Assembly: GCA_045580165.1 (NCBI GenBank)
Contig: JAZNNG010000061.1
Location: 1 to 62,695, forward strand
Length of the DNA stretch: 62,695 nt
DNA from: UBA4717 sp045580165
GTDB taxonomy: Bacteria; Bacillota; Clostridia; Oscillospirales; CAG-272
Reading direction: 5' to 3'
Numbering within the stretch: position 1 is the stretch's first letter; each line of letters begins with the position of its first letter. The position numbers were made by a program, and so were the translations under genes. The notes under the pieces are model-generated. The model was not told the origin of the DNA, searched no databases, and saw only the letters and a list, made by a program, of their open reading frames with translations. Shown here one piece after another: positions 25,815 through 35,378 of this stretch.

Positions 25815-27119
25815 ATGAATCTTGAGGGAAAGACATTGTTACTGATGGGCGGCGGAGCATATGCTACCGGTATTAAAAAGTACAAAGACGAAAAGAATTT
25901 CAGAGTTGTTGCTCTTGGAAGAGATGCCGGAACTCCCATTGCGAAAATTGCGGATGCTTTCTATCAGATCGACACACAAAATGTTGATGCTGTCTGTGAA
26001 GTGGTTGAAAAAGAAAATGTTGACGGCATTTTTGTTGGTTCTTCTGAGGTTAATATTGATCCGGCTATCACGGTAAGCGAAAGAACCGGTTGCCATTTTT
26101 ATGCGAATCGAGAACAGTGGGATATTATCTCCGATAAATCCGAGTTCAAAAAATTAGCACGCAAATTTGGAGTTCCTGTTCCGTGCGATTTTCACGTAAC
26201 AGAAGAATTTTTGCGTGAAGATCTAGACAAGGTCGTATATCCGGTAATCGCCAAGCCTGTTGACTCTAGCGGAGCCAGGGGAATGAATGTATGCTACAAC
26301 GAGGAAGAGTTGAAAAAATACTACCTCGAAGCACTTGAATGGTCCAAAAGCAAAAAAATAGTTGTAGAGGAACTCATAACAGGTGGAAGAGAGGTGTTCT
26401 TCCATTATACCATTCAAGATGGTAACTACTCTTTGTCAATGGGATTTACCAAATTTAAGGTAATCAGCAAGGAAAGAGATTATGTAAGTCTTCCGATCTT
26501 CCATATGTACCCATCGTCTCATATTGATGCTTACATTCAGAGAGTAGATGAAGCAGCTAAAAAAATGTTTAAGTCCATTGGATTGCAAAATGGTATTGTA
26601 ATGCTGCAAGGATTTGATATAGACGGAGAATTCAAATTCTTTGAATCGGGTTACCGTATGGGCGGTGAGCAGATGTACGTGTTTACCGGTCATCAAAACA
26701 ATGTCAATTCCTTGGAGCTTATGATAAATTATGCACTCACAGGAAAAATGGCAGACTTTAACGTAAGCGAAAGAGATAATGCGCGTTTTAAATGGCCATG
26801 CTGCAATTACTATATTCCTTTGAAAGCCGGTGTAATTACCGAAGTCAAGGGACTTGATGAGGTTGAAGCTATGGAAAACGTTTTGAACGTAACAAAAATG
26901 TTTGAAATAGGCGATGAAATTCTCGATACCAATGCATTGGAACGTGTATGTATGAGGTTGCACGTTTACGGGAAAACGGCTGACGAACTCGCAAAAGCTT
27001 TGGTTAAAGTAAGTGCTACGCTTAAGATACTTGATCAAAACGGAAACGAAATGCAGATAGAGCATTTGGAATATGACAGATGTATGGAAGCGATAACTGA
27101 CGGCTGTCTGCTCGGCTGA
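25815..27119 (+). CDS. ATP-grasp ligase, second of a tandem pair
   Basis: A 434-residue ATP-grasp protein starting 1 nt after the stop of the previous gene. The start at 25815 has GAGGG upstream. Visible motifs: MNLEGKTLLLMGGGAYATGIKKYKD, YPVIAKPVDSSGARGMNV near 140-157, IVVEELITGGREVFFHY near 180-195, and FFESGYRMGGEQMYV near 275-290. It differs clearly in sequence from its neighbour and is richer in AT-ending codons, so it is not a recent duplicate. Two ligases side by side suggest two modification steps or a heteromeric enzyme. Confidence 0.83.
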   Translation: MNLEGKTLLLMGGGAYATGIKKYKDEKNFRVVALGRDAGTPIAKIADAFYQIDTQNVDAVCEVVEKENVDGIFVGSSEVNIDPAITVSERTGCHFYANREQWDIISDKSEFKKLARKFGVPVPCDFHVTEEFLREDLDKVVYPVIAKPVDSSGARGMNVCYNEEELKKYYLEALEWSKSKKIVVEELITGGREVFFHYTIQDGNYSLSMGFTKFKVISKERDYVSLPIFHMYPSSHIDAYIQRVDEAAKKMFKSIGLQNGIVMLQGFDIDGEFKFFESGYRMGGEQMYVFTGHQNNVNSLELMINYALTGKMADFNVSERDNARFKWPCCNYYIPLKAGVITEVKGLDEVEAMENVLNVTKMFEIGDEILDTNALERVCMRLHVYGKTADELAKALVKVSATLKILDQNGNEMQIEHLEYDRCMEAITDGCLLG

Positions 27120-27143
27120 CAAGACAAAACGAAAGGAACAGCA

Positions 27144-28355
27144 ATGAAAATATTGTTTATAGTGAGCACTCTCAGAAAGCCAAATCCTTCATGGCATCTT
27201 ATGAAGGCTTTGATGGAGGATGCTCTTGATAGCGGTATTAAAATCCATGCTATTCAACGGGGATATGAGGCATTCGGACTTCCGCCTTTTCCGGAAACTA
27301 TACTTAATCATGAGGGCTTTACATACTCGGAAGTGTCTTGTAAGCCGGTTGAAAAAAAGAAGTTTGTCAAGCGTTACCTTGAGTCGGTACTTTATTCGTG
27401 GAAGTTGTGTAAACATATAAAGAAAAACAACGATTACGATATGATTTTCATTCAGTCTTCAATCACATCGTTTTTCAACATTTGCTTTGCAAGGCATTTT
27501 GCGAAGAAGCGTCCTGTTATCTTCAACAGCCAGGATATGTTCCCTGGCAGTGCGATAGCAAACGGCTCAATGCCGAAAAAATGGATGCAGAAGATTTTTT
27601 ACGCTATGCAGAAATATGCGTATAAGAAGATAACGGTGTTTACTGCCATTTCTGAGGATATGAAAGTAAAGCTTATTGAGCAGGGAGTGCCTGCTGAGAA
27701 GATAAGAGTTATTGTCAACTGGTATGATGATACTGCTGTAAAAGAGATTCCGTGGGAGGACAACCGCTTTGTAAAGCAGGAGAATATGTCAAGGGACAAA
27801 TTTTACGTTCAGTACGCGGGTACTATGGGAACAAATTTTAACCCTGATATTATTTTGCAAGTTGCTGAAATTTTGAAGGACAATGAAAATATAGTCTTTC
27901 AGATGATAGGTGATGGTGTTCGACGCAAGAAATTTGAAGACAATGCACGCGAGATGGGACTTCACAATATTGTTTTCCTTCCGCTTCAGCCGCAGGATAT
28001 GGTTGCTGACGTATACAGTGCTTGCTCGGTTTGTTTGATACCGCTGAAGCGCGGAGTTATTGGTAACTCGGTTCCAAGTAAAGCAGGACTTCTTATGGCA
28101 TGCAGAAGAGTAATAGTTAATTCTGTTGATGCGGGTTCTGATTACGGAGATATGTTTGAACGTGAAAAAATCGGATTTTCCGCGGACATAGACGGGGCTG
28201 AAAAGATAGCAAAAGACATACTTTATCTTTATGAAAATCCGCAGGTGCGTGATGAATATGCAGACCGCGCAAAAGAATATGGTGAAAAGGAATACTCAAG
28301 AACCGTAAACACCAAAAAGTATATTGATTTATTTGAGGAGCTTGCGAAAAAGTGA
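27144..28355 (+). CDS. Glycosyltransferase, GT4-like
   Basis: A 403-residue GT-B glycosyltransferase. The C-terminal donor-binding half shows VQYAGTMGTNFNPDIILQVAEILKDNENIVFQMIGDG near 230-268 and the block CLIPLKRGVIGNSVPSKAGLLMACRRVIV near 300-330, comparable to the WbuB/WcaI-type enzymes. WbuB-type transferases use FucNAc in E. coli O26, which would suit the UDP-FucNAc genes downstream, but this link is an inference. The next gene overlaps it by 4 nt (GTGA). Confidence 0.85.
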   Translation: MKILFIVSTLRKPNPSWHLMKALMEDALDSGIKIHAIQRGYEAFGLPPFPETILNHEGFTYSEVSCKPVEKKKFVKRYLESVLYSWKLCKHIKKNNDYDMIFIQSSITSFFNICFARHFAKKRPVIFNSQDMFPGSAIANGSMPKKWMQKIFYAMQKYAYKKITVFTAISEDMKVKLIEQGVPAEKIRVIVNWYDDTAVKEIPWEDNRFVKQENMSRDKFYVQYAGTMGTNFNPDIILQVAEILKDNENIVFQMIGDGVRRKKFEDNAREMGLHNIVFLPLQPQDMVADVYSACSVCLIPLKRGVIGNSVPSKAGLLMACRRVIVNSVDAGSDYGDMFEREKIGFSADIDGAEKIAKDILYLYENPQVRDEYADRAKEYGEKEYSRTVNTKKYIDLFEELAKK

Positions 28356-29443
28356 AAATTGCAATCTTGGGATTTACTAAAGTCAAATATATGACTTATA
28401 TGCATTTCTATCTGAATCAGATTGATATGAGTCAGAACGAGGTGCATCTTATATACTGGCTTCGTGATCATAACCCTGATGCAGAGCTTCCGGCAGGTGT
28501 TAAGGGACACGCATTTGATTACACTATGTCAGATGCAGTTCCTTTAAGAAAAAAGCTTCCGGGAATACTTAAATACAGTACTTTTGCAAAAAAAACACTA
28601 AAAGAGATTAACCCCGATTTTCTGATAGTGCTACATTCTACCACGGGAATATCAATTTACAACTTGCTAGGCGGTAAGTACAAAAATAAATACATATTTG
28701 ACTACCGTGATGCAACGTATGAAAGAAATGTGCTATACAGAAAAATGGTGGGTAAACTTGTTGATAATTCAGTATTATGCTTTACGAGTTCGGATGGCTT
28801 TAGAAGGTTTTTGCCGGAAACAGCTGCCATTTTGAATAGCCATAACATTTCGAACATTGAATTTGCAAGAATATCACGGGAGAATTACAGGGAAGAAAAG
28901 AATACACCTGTTCGAATTGCCTTTTGGGGATTGATTAGGAACACGACCTTTAATAGGAGATTGATTGAAAAGTTAGGTAATGATTCTCGTTTTGAACTTC
29001 ATTATTATGGCAGGGCGCAAGGCTCAATGCTTGAACTTCTTGAGGAAAGCGTTAAACGTTATGATAATGTATGTTTTCACGGAGAATATGCCCCGACTGA
29101 CCGTATTGAAATGGCAAAAAACACGGACATTATACATAACATGTTTGATAACAGTGATAAGTCGATGCCTGTTGCAATGAGTAATAAGTATTATGACGGA
29201 CCGCTCTTTTTGTTACCCCAGCTTTGCACTAAAGGAAGTCATATGGGATCGCTATGCACAAAATACGGTATAGGCCTTGAATGTGATCCGAGTGATGCTG
29301 ATTTTGCAGATCAGATTTATTCTTACTATGTGAATCTTGATAAAAAAGAGTTCCTTTCAAACTGCAACAAAGAACTCGAAAGAGTTCTCGGTGAGGTTGA
29401 ATACGGAAATAAAAAAATTAAAGAGGTTTTGGAAAATGTCTGA
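28352..29443 (+). CDS. Glycosyltransferase (GT-B-like)
   Basis: A 363-residue protein starting with GTG inside the GTGA overlap with the upstream gene. It opens MKIAILGFTKVKYMTYMHFYLN and contains IFDYRDATYERN near 120, RIAFWGLIRNTTFNRRLIEKLG near 190 and CTKGSHMGSLCTKYGIGLECD near 290, typical of two-Rossmann-domain glycosyltransferases. Its sequence is AT-rich compared with the flanking chromosome. Its sugar specificity cannot be told. Confidence 0.75.
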   Translation: MKIAILGFTKVKYMTYMHFYLNQIDMSQNEVHLIYWLRDHNPDAELPAGVKGHAFDYTMSDAVPLRKKLPGILKYSTFAKKTLKEINPDFLIVLHSTTGISIYNLLGGKYKNKYIFDYRDATYERNVLYRKMVGKLVDNSVLCFTSSDGFRRFLPETAAILNSHNISNIEFARISRENYREEKNTPVRIAFWGLIRNTTFNRRLIEKLGNDSRFELHYYGRAQGSMLELLEESVKRYDNVCFHGEYAPTDRIEMAKNTDIIHNMFDNSDKSMPVAMSNKYYDGPLFLLPQLCTKGSHMGSLCTKYGIGLECDPSDADFADQIYSYYVNLDKKEFLSNCNKELERVLGEVEYGNKKIKEVLENV

Positions 29444-30614
29444 AGCTAAAATAGTATATGCTTCAAGCGTGATGAGAGAGCAAGATTTCGCAGATTTGTT
29501 CCGCGATGCCGCAAACATTCCGGGACAACAGGCACAGAAATTTAACCGTCTGATGATAAAAGGAATTGAAAAGAACGGCTATAATGTTCTGACTCTTTCG
29601 GCACCGCCTATAACAAAGCACAACACTTCGGCATGTTGGGTTTCGCTTAAAAAAGTGAAAGACGGAAAAATTACATATAAATATCTTCCGGTTTTTAATG
29701 TTGTCGGTGTGAGGAATATTCTTACTATGGTGTCATCGTTTTTTGGAACCTTCTTTGCGCTTATTGGAAGACGAGGCGCGGTGGTGTGCGACGTTCTTAA
29801 CGTCTCTGTTGCGCTCGGGGCTGTGATTGCCGGAAGAGTTCTCGGTAAGCCTTGTATAGGTATTGTTACCGATGTTCCGGAGCTTATGGTGACAGGACAT
29901 TCGGAGAAGCAGGTAAAATATTGTCATAAAATTATCGGTGATTGTACACATTACGTATTTTTGACCGAGGCAATGAACGAAAGACTCAATCCGAAGGCAA
30001 AGCCATATACCATTGTCGAAGGAATATGCAACGAGGAGCTTGAATATTCAAAAACTTCTGACAGTTCAGAAAAGATCTGTTTATATGCAGGACTCCTTGA
30101 TGCAGAATACGGTGTGAAAACAATGGTAGAGGCTTTTATTAAAGCCAACGTAAATGATTCAAAGCTTTATATATGCGGAAAAGGTCCATACACTGAAGAA
30201 CTGAAGGAAATAGCTAGAAACAATCCTTCGATCGAGTATAAAGGCGTTTTGTTCAATAATGACGTTGTTGAAATGGAAAAGCAAGCTACGTTGCTTATTA
30301 ATCCGAGGCCGTCAAAAGGCGAGTTCACAAAGTTTTCGTTCCCCTCAAAAATTATGGAGTATATGACGTCAGGTACCGCAGTGCTTGCGACCAAACTTCC
30401 GGGAATTCCCGATGAGTATTATGATTACATATATTCTTTTTCGGGAGAAACGGTTGATCAAATGACACAAAGTATAAAAGATGTGCTTTCTCTTGAAAAG
30501 TGTGAGCTTGACGAAAAGGGGAAAACGGCATACGATTATGTAACTCTCAACAAAAGTGCCAAAGCTCAAGCGAAGAAAGTTCTGGACTTTGTAAAAACAA
30601 GCTTTAACATTTAA
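29436..30614 (+). CDS. Glycosyltransferase, GT4-like
   Basis: A 392-residue glycosyltransferase. The ATG at 29436 gives an 8-nt overlap with the previous gene and fits the tight spacing of the operon; a longer start would reach far into that gene. The C-terminal half has the GT4 pattern: EKICLYAGLLDAEYGVKTMVEAFIKAN near 210-236, ICGKGPYTEELKEIA and LLINPRPSKGEFTKFSFPSKIMEYMTSGTAVLATKLPGIP near 285-325. The N-terminus has a membrane-facing hydrophobic patch (ILTMVSSFFGTFFALIG). Confidence 0.87.
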   Translation: MSEAKIVYASSVMREQDFADLFRDAANIPGQQAQKFNRLMIKGIEKNGYNVLTLSAPPITKHNTSACWVSLKKVKDGKITYKYLPVFNVVGVRNILTMVSSFFGTFFALIGRRGAVVCDVLNVSVALGAVIAGRVLGKPCIGIVTDVPELMVTGHSEKQVKYCHKIIGDCTHYVFLTEAMNERLNPKAKPYTIVEGICNEELEYSKTSDSSEKICLYAGLLDAEYGVKTMVEAFIKANVNDSKLYICGKGPYTEELKEIARNNPSIEYKGVLFNNDVVEMEKQATLLINPRPSKGEFTKFSFPSKIMEYMTSGTAVLATKLPGIPDEYYDYIYSFSGETVDQMTQSIKDVLSLEKCELDEKGKTAYDYVTLNKSAKAQAKKVLDFVKTSFNI

Positions 30615-30653
30615 CGGCGGAAATTTGAGTTTTTTGAAAGGAAGTAGTGCATA

Positions 30654-31664
30654 ATGATATCTTTAGACAAGCAATTTGATATACCTGTTGTCTTGTTTAT
30701 ATTTAAAAGGGATAAGGCAGTAGATATAGTTAAACGCATTGCGCAGGTTAAGCCGCGTAAATTGTATATTCTTGCGGACCAGGGAAGAAACGATGAGGAA
30801 AAAAAGCTTGCCGCAGAGTGCAGAAAAAAGGTTGAAGAGACAATTGACTGGGATTGCGAGGTAATTAAGAACTACGCTGAAGAAAATCGCGGCGTATATC
30901 AAAATATAGGTCAAGGAGCAATTTGGGTCTTAAAGAGAGAAAAATGGGCAATTTTTTTGGAGGATGATAATCTACCCGAGGTCTCTTTCTTCCCGTTTTG
31001 CCGCGAAATGCTTGAAAGATACGAGAATGATACGCGAATATTATGGATATGCGGCACTAATTATTTAGGAAACTATGTTCCCAACAACGGCGACAGTTAT
31101 GTTTTCACAAGACATATGCTTCCGTGTGGCTGGGCATCCTGGAGCAATAAGTTCGAGAAGTTTTATGACGGAGAGCTTACTCTTTGTAATGATGAGACCG
31201 TTATGGAGAGGATCGGAGACGTATACTGCAACAAAAAGGTATACAGACAGTATAAGGGAAGCTTTATGAGTGAGCGCAACCGTATGATAGCCGGTAAGCG
31301 TCCGATTTCGTGGGATTATCAGATGGATTTTTCAATAAAGGCAAACAATTTATTTGGAATTTGTCCTTGTAAAAATCAAATTAGAAATATTGGTGTTGAT
31401 GAATTTTCGGAGCATGGCGGAAATTCGTTTAACAGGATTATGACCAAGAGATTCTGCGGTATGGATTCTTTCCCGATCGAATTTCCGCTGAAGCATCCTG
31501 CTACAGTCCTTATTGACCCGGTATTTGAAAAAGAAATAGGAAAAATAATCCTCTATCCTTGGAAAAGCAGAATGGTGGGAAGACTTTCGCATTTTTTGCG
31601 CCGTATGTTTAAAATTCCAAACGATAAATCTATAAAAGCCTTTATTAAGGAAGGATTCAGATAA
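30654..31664 (+). CDS. HlpA-like / GT-A-type glycosyltransferase
   Basis: A 336-residue protein resembling the hemolytic-protein HlpA-like family, which is often found in capsule loci. Motifs include the start IPVVLFIFKRDKAVDIVKRIAQVKPRKLYILADQGRN, the block ETIDWDCEVIKNYAEENRGVYQNIGQGAIWV and IFLEDDNLPEVSFFPFCREMLERY near residues 102-125, with an EDD metal-binding motif. The family is thought to transfer sugars by a GT-A fold. The later GGNSF and WASWSNKF segments are also typical. Confidence 0.78.
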   Translation: MISLDKQFDIPVVLFIFKRDKAVDIVKRIAQVKPRKLYILADQGRNDEEKKLAAECRKKVEETIDWDCEVIKNYAEENRGVYQNIGQGAIWVLKREKWAIFLEDDNLPEVSFFPFCREMLERYENDTRILWICGTNYLGNYVPNNGDSYVFTRHMLPCGWASWSNKFEKFYDGELTLCNDETVMERIGDVYCNKKVYRQYKGSFMSERNRMIAGKRPISWDYQMDFSIKANNLFGICPCKNQIRNIGVDEFSEHGGNSFNRIMTKRFCGMDSFPIEFPLKHPATVLIDPVFEKEIGKIILYPWKSRMVGRLSHFLRRMFKIPNDKSIKAFIKEGFR

Positions 31665-31665
31665 T

Positions 31666-32883
31666 ATGAAAAGCATTTTCGCGAGCAGATGGCTTGCGGT
31701 TTTGATGTTTACAATAATGTTTTTGCAAAGCGGACACGCGTTTCAAACTATATATCCCGTACTATCGTATGCGCTGTATTTGCCGGCTTTAATTGCTTTG
31801 ATAATTATTTTTGCTAATGCAGGCAAATCAAGCTCGGGCAAAAAGCAAGACATCAGGCTTTGGGTGTTTTTAATTATGATCGGCGCCACTATGATAGCGG
31901 ATTTGGGAAGCGGTATTCATTTTTATATAAGGCTATTGTGCTTCATACTTGCTGCTTATGCGTTTTCTAAAATGTATTCATTTGAAACCACAGTAAATTG
32001 TTATCTCACAGTAATGACGGTGATTTCGGTCGTTGCATTGATCGGATACTATTTCGCCAATAATACTACGGTACTGAGCTTTTTGCCTCAGATAAATAAT
32101 ACTAACGACGTAAGATATGCAGTCGGAGGTATATTCAATTATATTGTTAACATACCGGAGCGTAATTGTGGAATGTTCTGGGAGCCCGGCTTGTTTGCAA
32201 CACATTTGGTGGTAGCGCTTGTTCTTGAGCTTATGACCAAAGAGAAGGCAAGCTTGTTGAGACTTATATTGTTTTCAGTATGTATATTCACGGCTAATTC
32301 GTCTGCGGGATTTGCACTTTGGCTTTTGTGTCTGGTTTTGATGTTTGTAAGGAGGGTCGGAAAGAATCTTGCATCCTTCAAGACCGTTCTTGCTTTGATA
32401 ATTGTTCTTGCTGCGGTGGTTGTGGTTGTGAATTTTGACACCATACTTACCGAGACGTCCTTGGGTGAAAACGAGTATATACAAAAGCTGTCTCTTGATA
32501 GCATAACAGAATCAAGCCGCGAAAAAGCAATAGGTCATAATATGGAGTTATTTTGGTCATCTCCTTTTATTGGAGTTGGCTATGCAGAGGCGGCACGGAA
32601 TATGTCACACGTTGCGGATACGTCAACGTCTACTTATTTGATGAGTATTTTCGGCTTTTTAGCGGTATTTTACACCGTTTTCATTATCTGGGGAATCCTT
32701 AAGATCAAGGACATAAACTGGATATCGAAGCTCCTTATAATTGCGATTGCGCTGATCATCGTTAATAAGGAGCCTCATTATCAAATTATGCTCACTTGGG
32801 TTATGATCTTCTATTCATCAAAGGACTCCGGGGAGCAAAAGGAAAGGCAAAAGAGTCGATATATTAAAGCAATAGGGGTATGA
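31666..32883 (+). CDS. wzy: O-antigen/capsule polymerase Wzy-like membrane protein
   Basis: A 405-residue integral membrane protein with about ten to twelve hydrophobic segments and a large loop before the last ones, as in Wzy/ligase proteins. The segment NIPERNCGMFWEPGLFATHLVVALVLELM near 160-190 and the loop GHNMELFWSSPFIGVGYAEAARN near 285-310 fit the O-antigen polymerase pattern. It lies directly before the flippase gene. Base composition is AT-rich. Sequence conservation in this family is low, so the call depends on topology and context. Confidence 0.8.
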   Translation: MKSIFASRWLAVLMFTIMFLQSGHAFQTIYPVLSYALYLPALIALIIIFANAGKSSSGKKQDIRLWVFLIMIGATMIADLGSGIHFYIRLLCFILAAYAFSKMYSFETTVNCYLTVMTVISVVALIGYYFANNTTVLSFLPQINNTNDVRYAVGGIFNYIVNIPERNCGMFWEPGLFATHLVVALVLELMTKEKASLLRLILFSVCIFTANSSAGFALWLLCLVLMFVRRVGKNLASFKTVLALIIVLAAVVVVVNFDTILTETSLGENEYIQKLSLDSITESSREKAIGHNMELFWSSPFIGVGYAEAARNMSHVADTSTSTYLMSIFGFLAVFYTVFIIWGILKIKDINWISKLLIIAIALIIVNKEPHYQIMLTWVMIFYSSKDSGEQKERQKSRYIKAIGV

Positions 32884-32885
32884 TG

Positions 32886-34271
32886 ATGAACTTAAAAGCT
32901 TATTTAAGCGATAAGGATGAAAAGAACTTAATTATTAATATTGCTATGGCGTTTGCGGTAAAGGGCGTGTCGTTGTTTATATCGCTCTTTTCGATGCCTT
33001 TGTATATCAAGTATTTTGATAATGACGAGGTGCTTGGACTGTGGTATACCATATTATCGTTACTTCACTGGATAGTCATTTGTGATCTTGGTATGGGTAA
33101 CGGGCTTCGCAATAAGCTTACAGAAGCTCTTGCATTAAATGATAAGCAAAAAGCAAAGAGATATATTTCGTCAACGTATGTAGCATTATGTATAGTTATT
33201 ATTCCCATTTTGCTTGTGGGATTTATCCTGTTTCAATTTGTAGATTTCAATACATTCTTTAATGTTGATTCAATTACGGTGTCTTTGCCTACGTTACGAA
33301 CTGCAGTAACCATACTCTTTTTTGGAGTATGTGTGAGCTTTGTGCTAAAGACTATCAACTCGGTGATATATGCACTACAGAAATCTTCATTAAACAATAT
33401 CATATCTCTCATTACAAGCATAATACCGCTGATATACATATTTTTGTTTAAAGGTGAGAACGTTGAACGCAATCTGATATCGCTGACATTTGTTCACGTT
33501 GCCGCGGTAAATCTTCCGTTACTTGTTTCTTCAATTATTGCGTTCAGAAGCAAGATGTTGAGTGGATGTGCTCCATCTATCAGGTTTTGCGATACAGTTA
33601 CGGCAAAAAGCATGCTCGGATTTGGAATGCGTTTTTTTGCCGCACAGATATTCTTTATGTTTCTAACCAGCACCAATGAAATCATTATTACAAAAATGTT
33701 TTCTTCCGGTGATGTTGTTGAATATAGCATATACTACAGACTTTTTACAGTCGTTGGCTCGTTGTTTATGCTTGCGCTTACTCCGTTATGGTCTAAGGTG
33801 ACCAAGGATCTTACGCAAAAGAAGTATAAAAAGATACAACGTACAAACAGGCTACTCTATCTTTTATCGGGACTTGCTTTTGTCGGCGAGTTTGTGATGG
33901 TCCTTTGCTGTCAGTTTATTGTCAATATATGGCTTCAAGAGGAAGCTATTGAGATATCGTTAGTGACGGCATGCATATTTGCTTTCTATGGGGGTATGTA
34001 CATATTCAACGTTGTGTTGACCACGGTTGCTAACGGAATGGCGGATCTTCGTACACAGATCGTATTTTACGGAATTGGTTCGTTGTTAAAAGTTCCCGCA
34101 GTTTACGCTTTGTCGTTTGTAAAACACAGTTGGAGTGTTGTGGTTCTTTATAACGCTATAGTGTTTGCAGTGTTCTGTATATTCCAGCTGATATGGATCG
34201 AAAAAACCTTAAAGAAGCTTGCTGCAGAAAATTTGGGGGACAGTACTGCTTCGGATATTCAAGAGAATTAA
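32886..34271 (+). CDS. wzx: Wzx-like lipid-linked oligosaccharide flippase
   Basis: A 461-residue polytopic membrane protein with about twelve transmembrane segments, of the MATE/MOP polysaccharide-transport group. The start IINIAMAFAVKGVSLFISLFSMPLYIKYF and GLWYTILSLLHWIVICDLGMGNGLRNKLTEAL near 45-78 are typical of Wzx proteins. Three in-frame ATG codons (32880, 32883, 32886) overlap the stop of wzy; the third is best spaced from AGGGG. It should move the finished repeat unit across the membrane for polymerisation by the preceding gene product. Confidence 0.85.
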   Translation: MNLKAYLSDKDEKNLIINIAMAFAVKGVSLFISLFSMPLYIKYFDNDEVLGLWYTILSLLHWIVICDLGMGNGLRNKLTEALALNDKQKAKRYISSTYVALCIVIIPILLVGFILFQFVDFNTFFNVDSITVSLPTLRTAVTILFFGVCVSFVLKTINSVIYALQKSSLNNIISLITSIIPLIYIFLFKGENVERNLISLTFVHVAAVNLPLLVSSIIAFRSKMLSGCAPSIRFCDTVTAKSMLGFGMRFFAAQIFFMFLTSTNEIIITKMFSSGDVVEYSIYYRLFTVVGSLFMLALTPLWSKVTKDLTQKKYKKIQRTNRLLYLLSGLAFVGEFVMVLCCQFIVNIWLQEEAIEISLVTACIFAFYGGMYIFNVVLTTVANGMADLRTQIVFYGIGSLLKVPAVYALSFVKHSWSVVVLYNAIVFAVFCIFQLIWIEKTLKKLAAENLGDSTASDIQEN

Positions 34272-34299
34272 TAAAATACATATAAAAGAGGTGCAAAAA

Positions 34300-35337
34300 A
34301 TGTCTTCATTCAAAAATAAAACCTTAATGATCACGGGCGGAACGGGCTCGTTCGGAAACGCAGTTCTCAACAGATTTCTCAGAACAGACATCGGTGAAAT
34401 ACGCATTTTCTCGCGTGACGAAAAGAAGCAGGACGATATGCGTCACGAGTTTCAGGCGAAAATGCCCGAGGTTGCCGAAAAGATAAAATTTTATATCGGT
34501 GACGTGCGTGACCTCGCTTCTGTCAAGAACGCAATGCACGGTGTTGACTACATATTCCACGCAGCCGCACTCAAACAGGTTCCGTCCTGTGAGTTCTTCC
34601 CGATTGAAGCGGTTAAAACCAACGTACTCGGAACCGAAAATGTACTGACCGCTGCCATCGAAGCAGGTGTAAAAAATGTTGTATGTCTGTCCACCGACAA
34701 AGCGGCGTATCCCGTCAATGCTATGGGTACATCCAAAGCTATGATGGAAAAGGTAATAGTTGCAAAATCGAGAACGGTTGACCCCGAAAAGACAAAGATA
34801 TGCTGCACACGTTACGGCAACGTAATGTGCTCCCGCGGCTCGGTTATTCCGCTTTGGATCGACCAGATAAAGAACGGTCAGCCAATTACCATAACCGACG
34901 GTACAATGACAAGATTTATTATGTCGCTTGACGAAGCTGTTGACCTCGTGCTCTTTGCATTTGAAAACGGTGTCAGCGGTGATATTCTCGTTCAGAAGGC
35001 GCCTGCCTGCACCATTCAGACTCAGGCTGAAGCGGTATGCGAGCTCTTTGGCGGCGACAAGAGCAAGATCAAGGTTATCGGTATCCGTCACGGCGAAAAG
35101 ATGTATGAAACACTCCTTACAAACGAGGAGTGTGCAAACGCCGTTGATATGGGCGACTTCTACCGCGTACCCTCCGATAAGCGCGGACTTAACTACGATA
35201 AATATTTCAAGGATGGCGACACAGAGCGCAACCCTTTGACAGAGTTCAACTCTCACAATACAGAGCTTCTTAACGTTGAACAGGTAAAAGAAAAGCTTCT
35301 CACTCTCGAATATATCAGAGAGGAACTCAAGAAATAA
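34300..35337 (+). CDS. capE: UDP-GlcNAc 4,6-dehydratase/5-epimerase (CapE/FnlA type)
   Basis: First enzyme of UDP-N-acetyl-L-fucosamine synthesis. It has 345 residues, the usual length, and starts at 34300 behind AAGAGGTG. The SDR motif is TGGTGSFGNAVLNRFL (NAD-binding) and the polysaccharide-synthase block is VGD-like: FYIGDVRDLASVKNAMHGVDYIFHAAALKQVPSCEF. The Lys of the catalytic motif lies in MGTSKAMMEKV (about 147-157), in the MxxxK form of this family. The gene is more GC-rich than its Wzy/Wzx and acyltransferase neighbours, suggesting a different history. Confidence 0.92.
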   Translation: MSSFKNKTLMITGGTGSFGNAVLNRFLRTDIGEIRIFSRDEKKQDDMRHEFQAKMPEVAEKIKFYIGDVRDLASVKNAMHGVDYIFHAAALKQVPSCEFFPIEAVKTNVLGTENVLTAAIEAGVKNVVCLSTDKAAYPVNAMGTSKAMMEKVIVAKSRTVDPEKTKICCTRYGNVMCSRGSVIPLWIDQIKNGQPITITDGTMTRFIMSLDEAVDLVLFAFENGVSGDILVQKAPACTIQTQAEAVCELFGGDKSKIKVIGIRHGEKMYETLLTNEECANAVDMGDFYRVPSDKRGLNYDKYFKDGDTERNPLTEFNSHNTELLNVEQVKEKLLTLEYIREELKK

Positions 35338-35378
35338 AAACGATTAAATTTTGATAATTGTTTTATGGGGGATTATTA

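Noticed and set aside
25815..27119. The second ATP-grasp gene as a recent duplicate of the first
   Set aside because: Outside the ATP-grasp motifs the two proteins are not similar and their codon usage differs.
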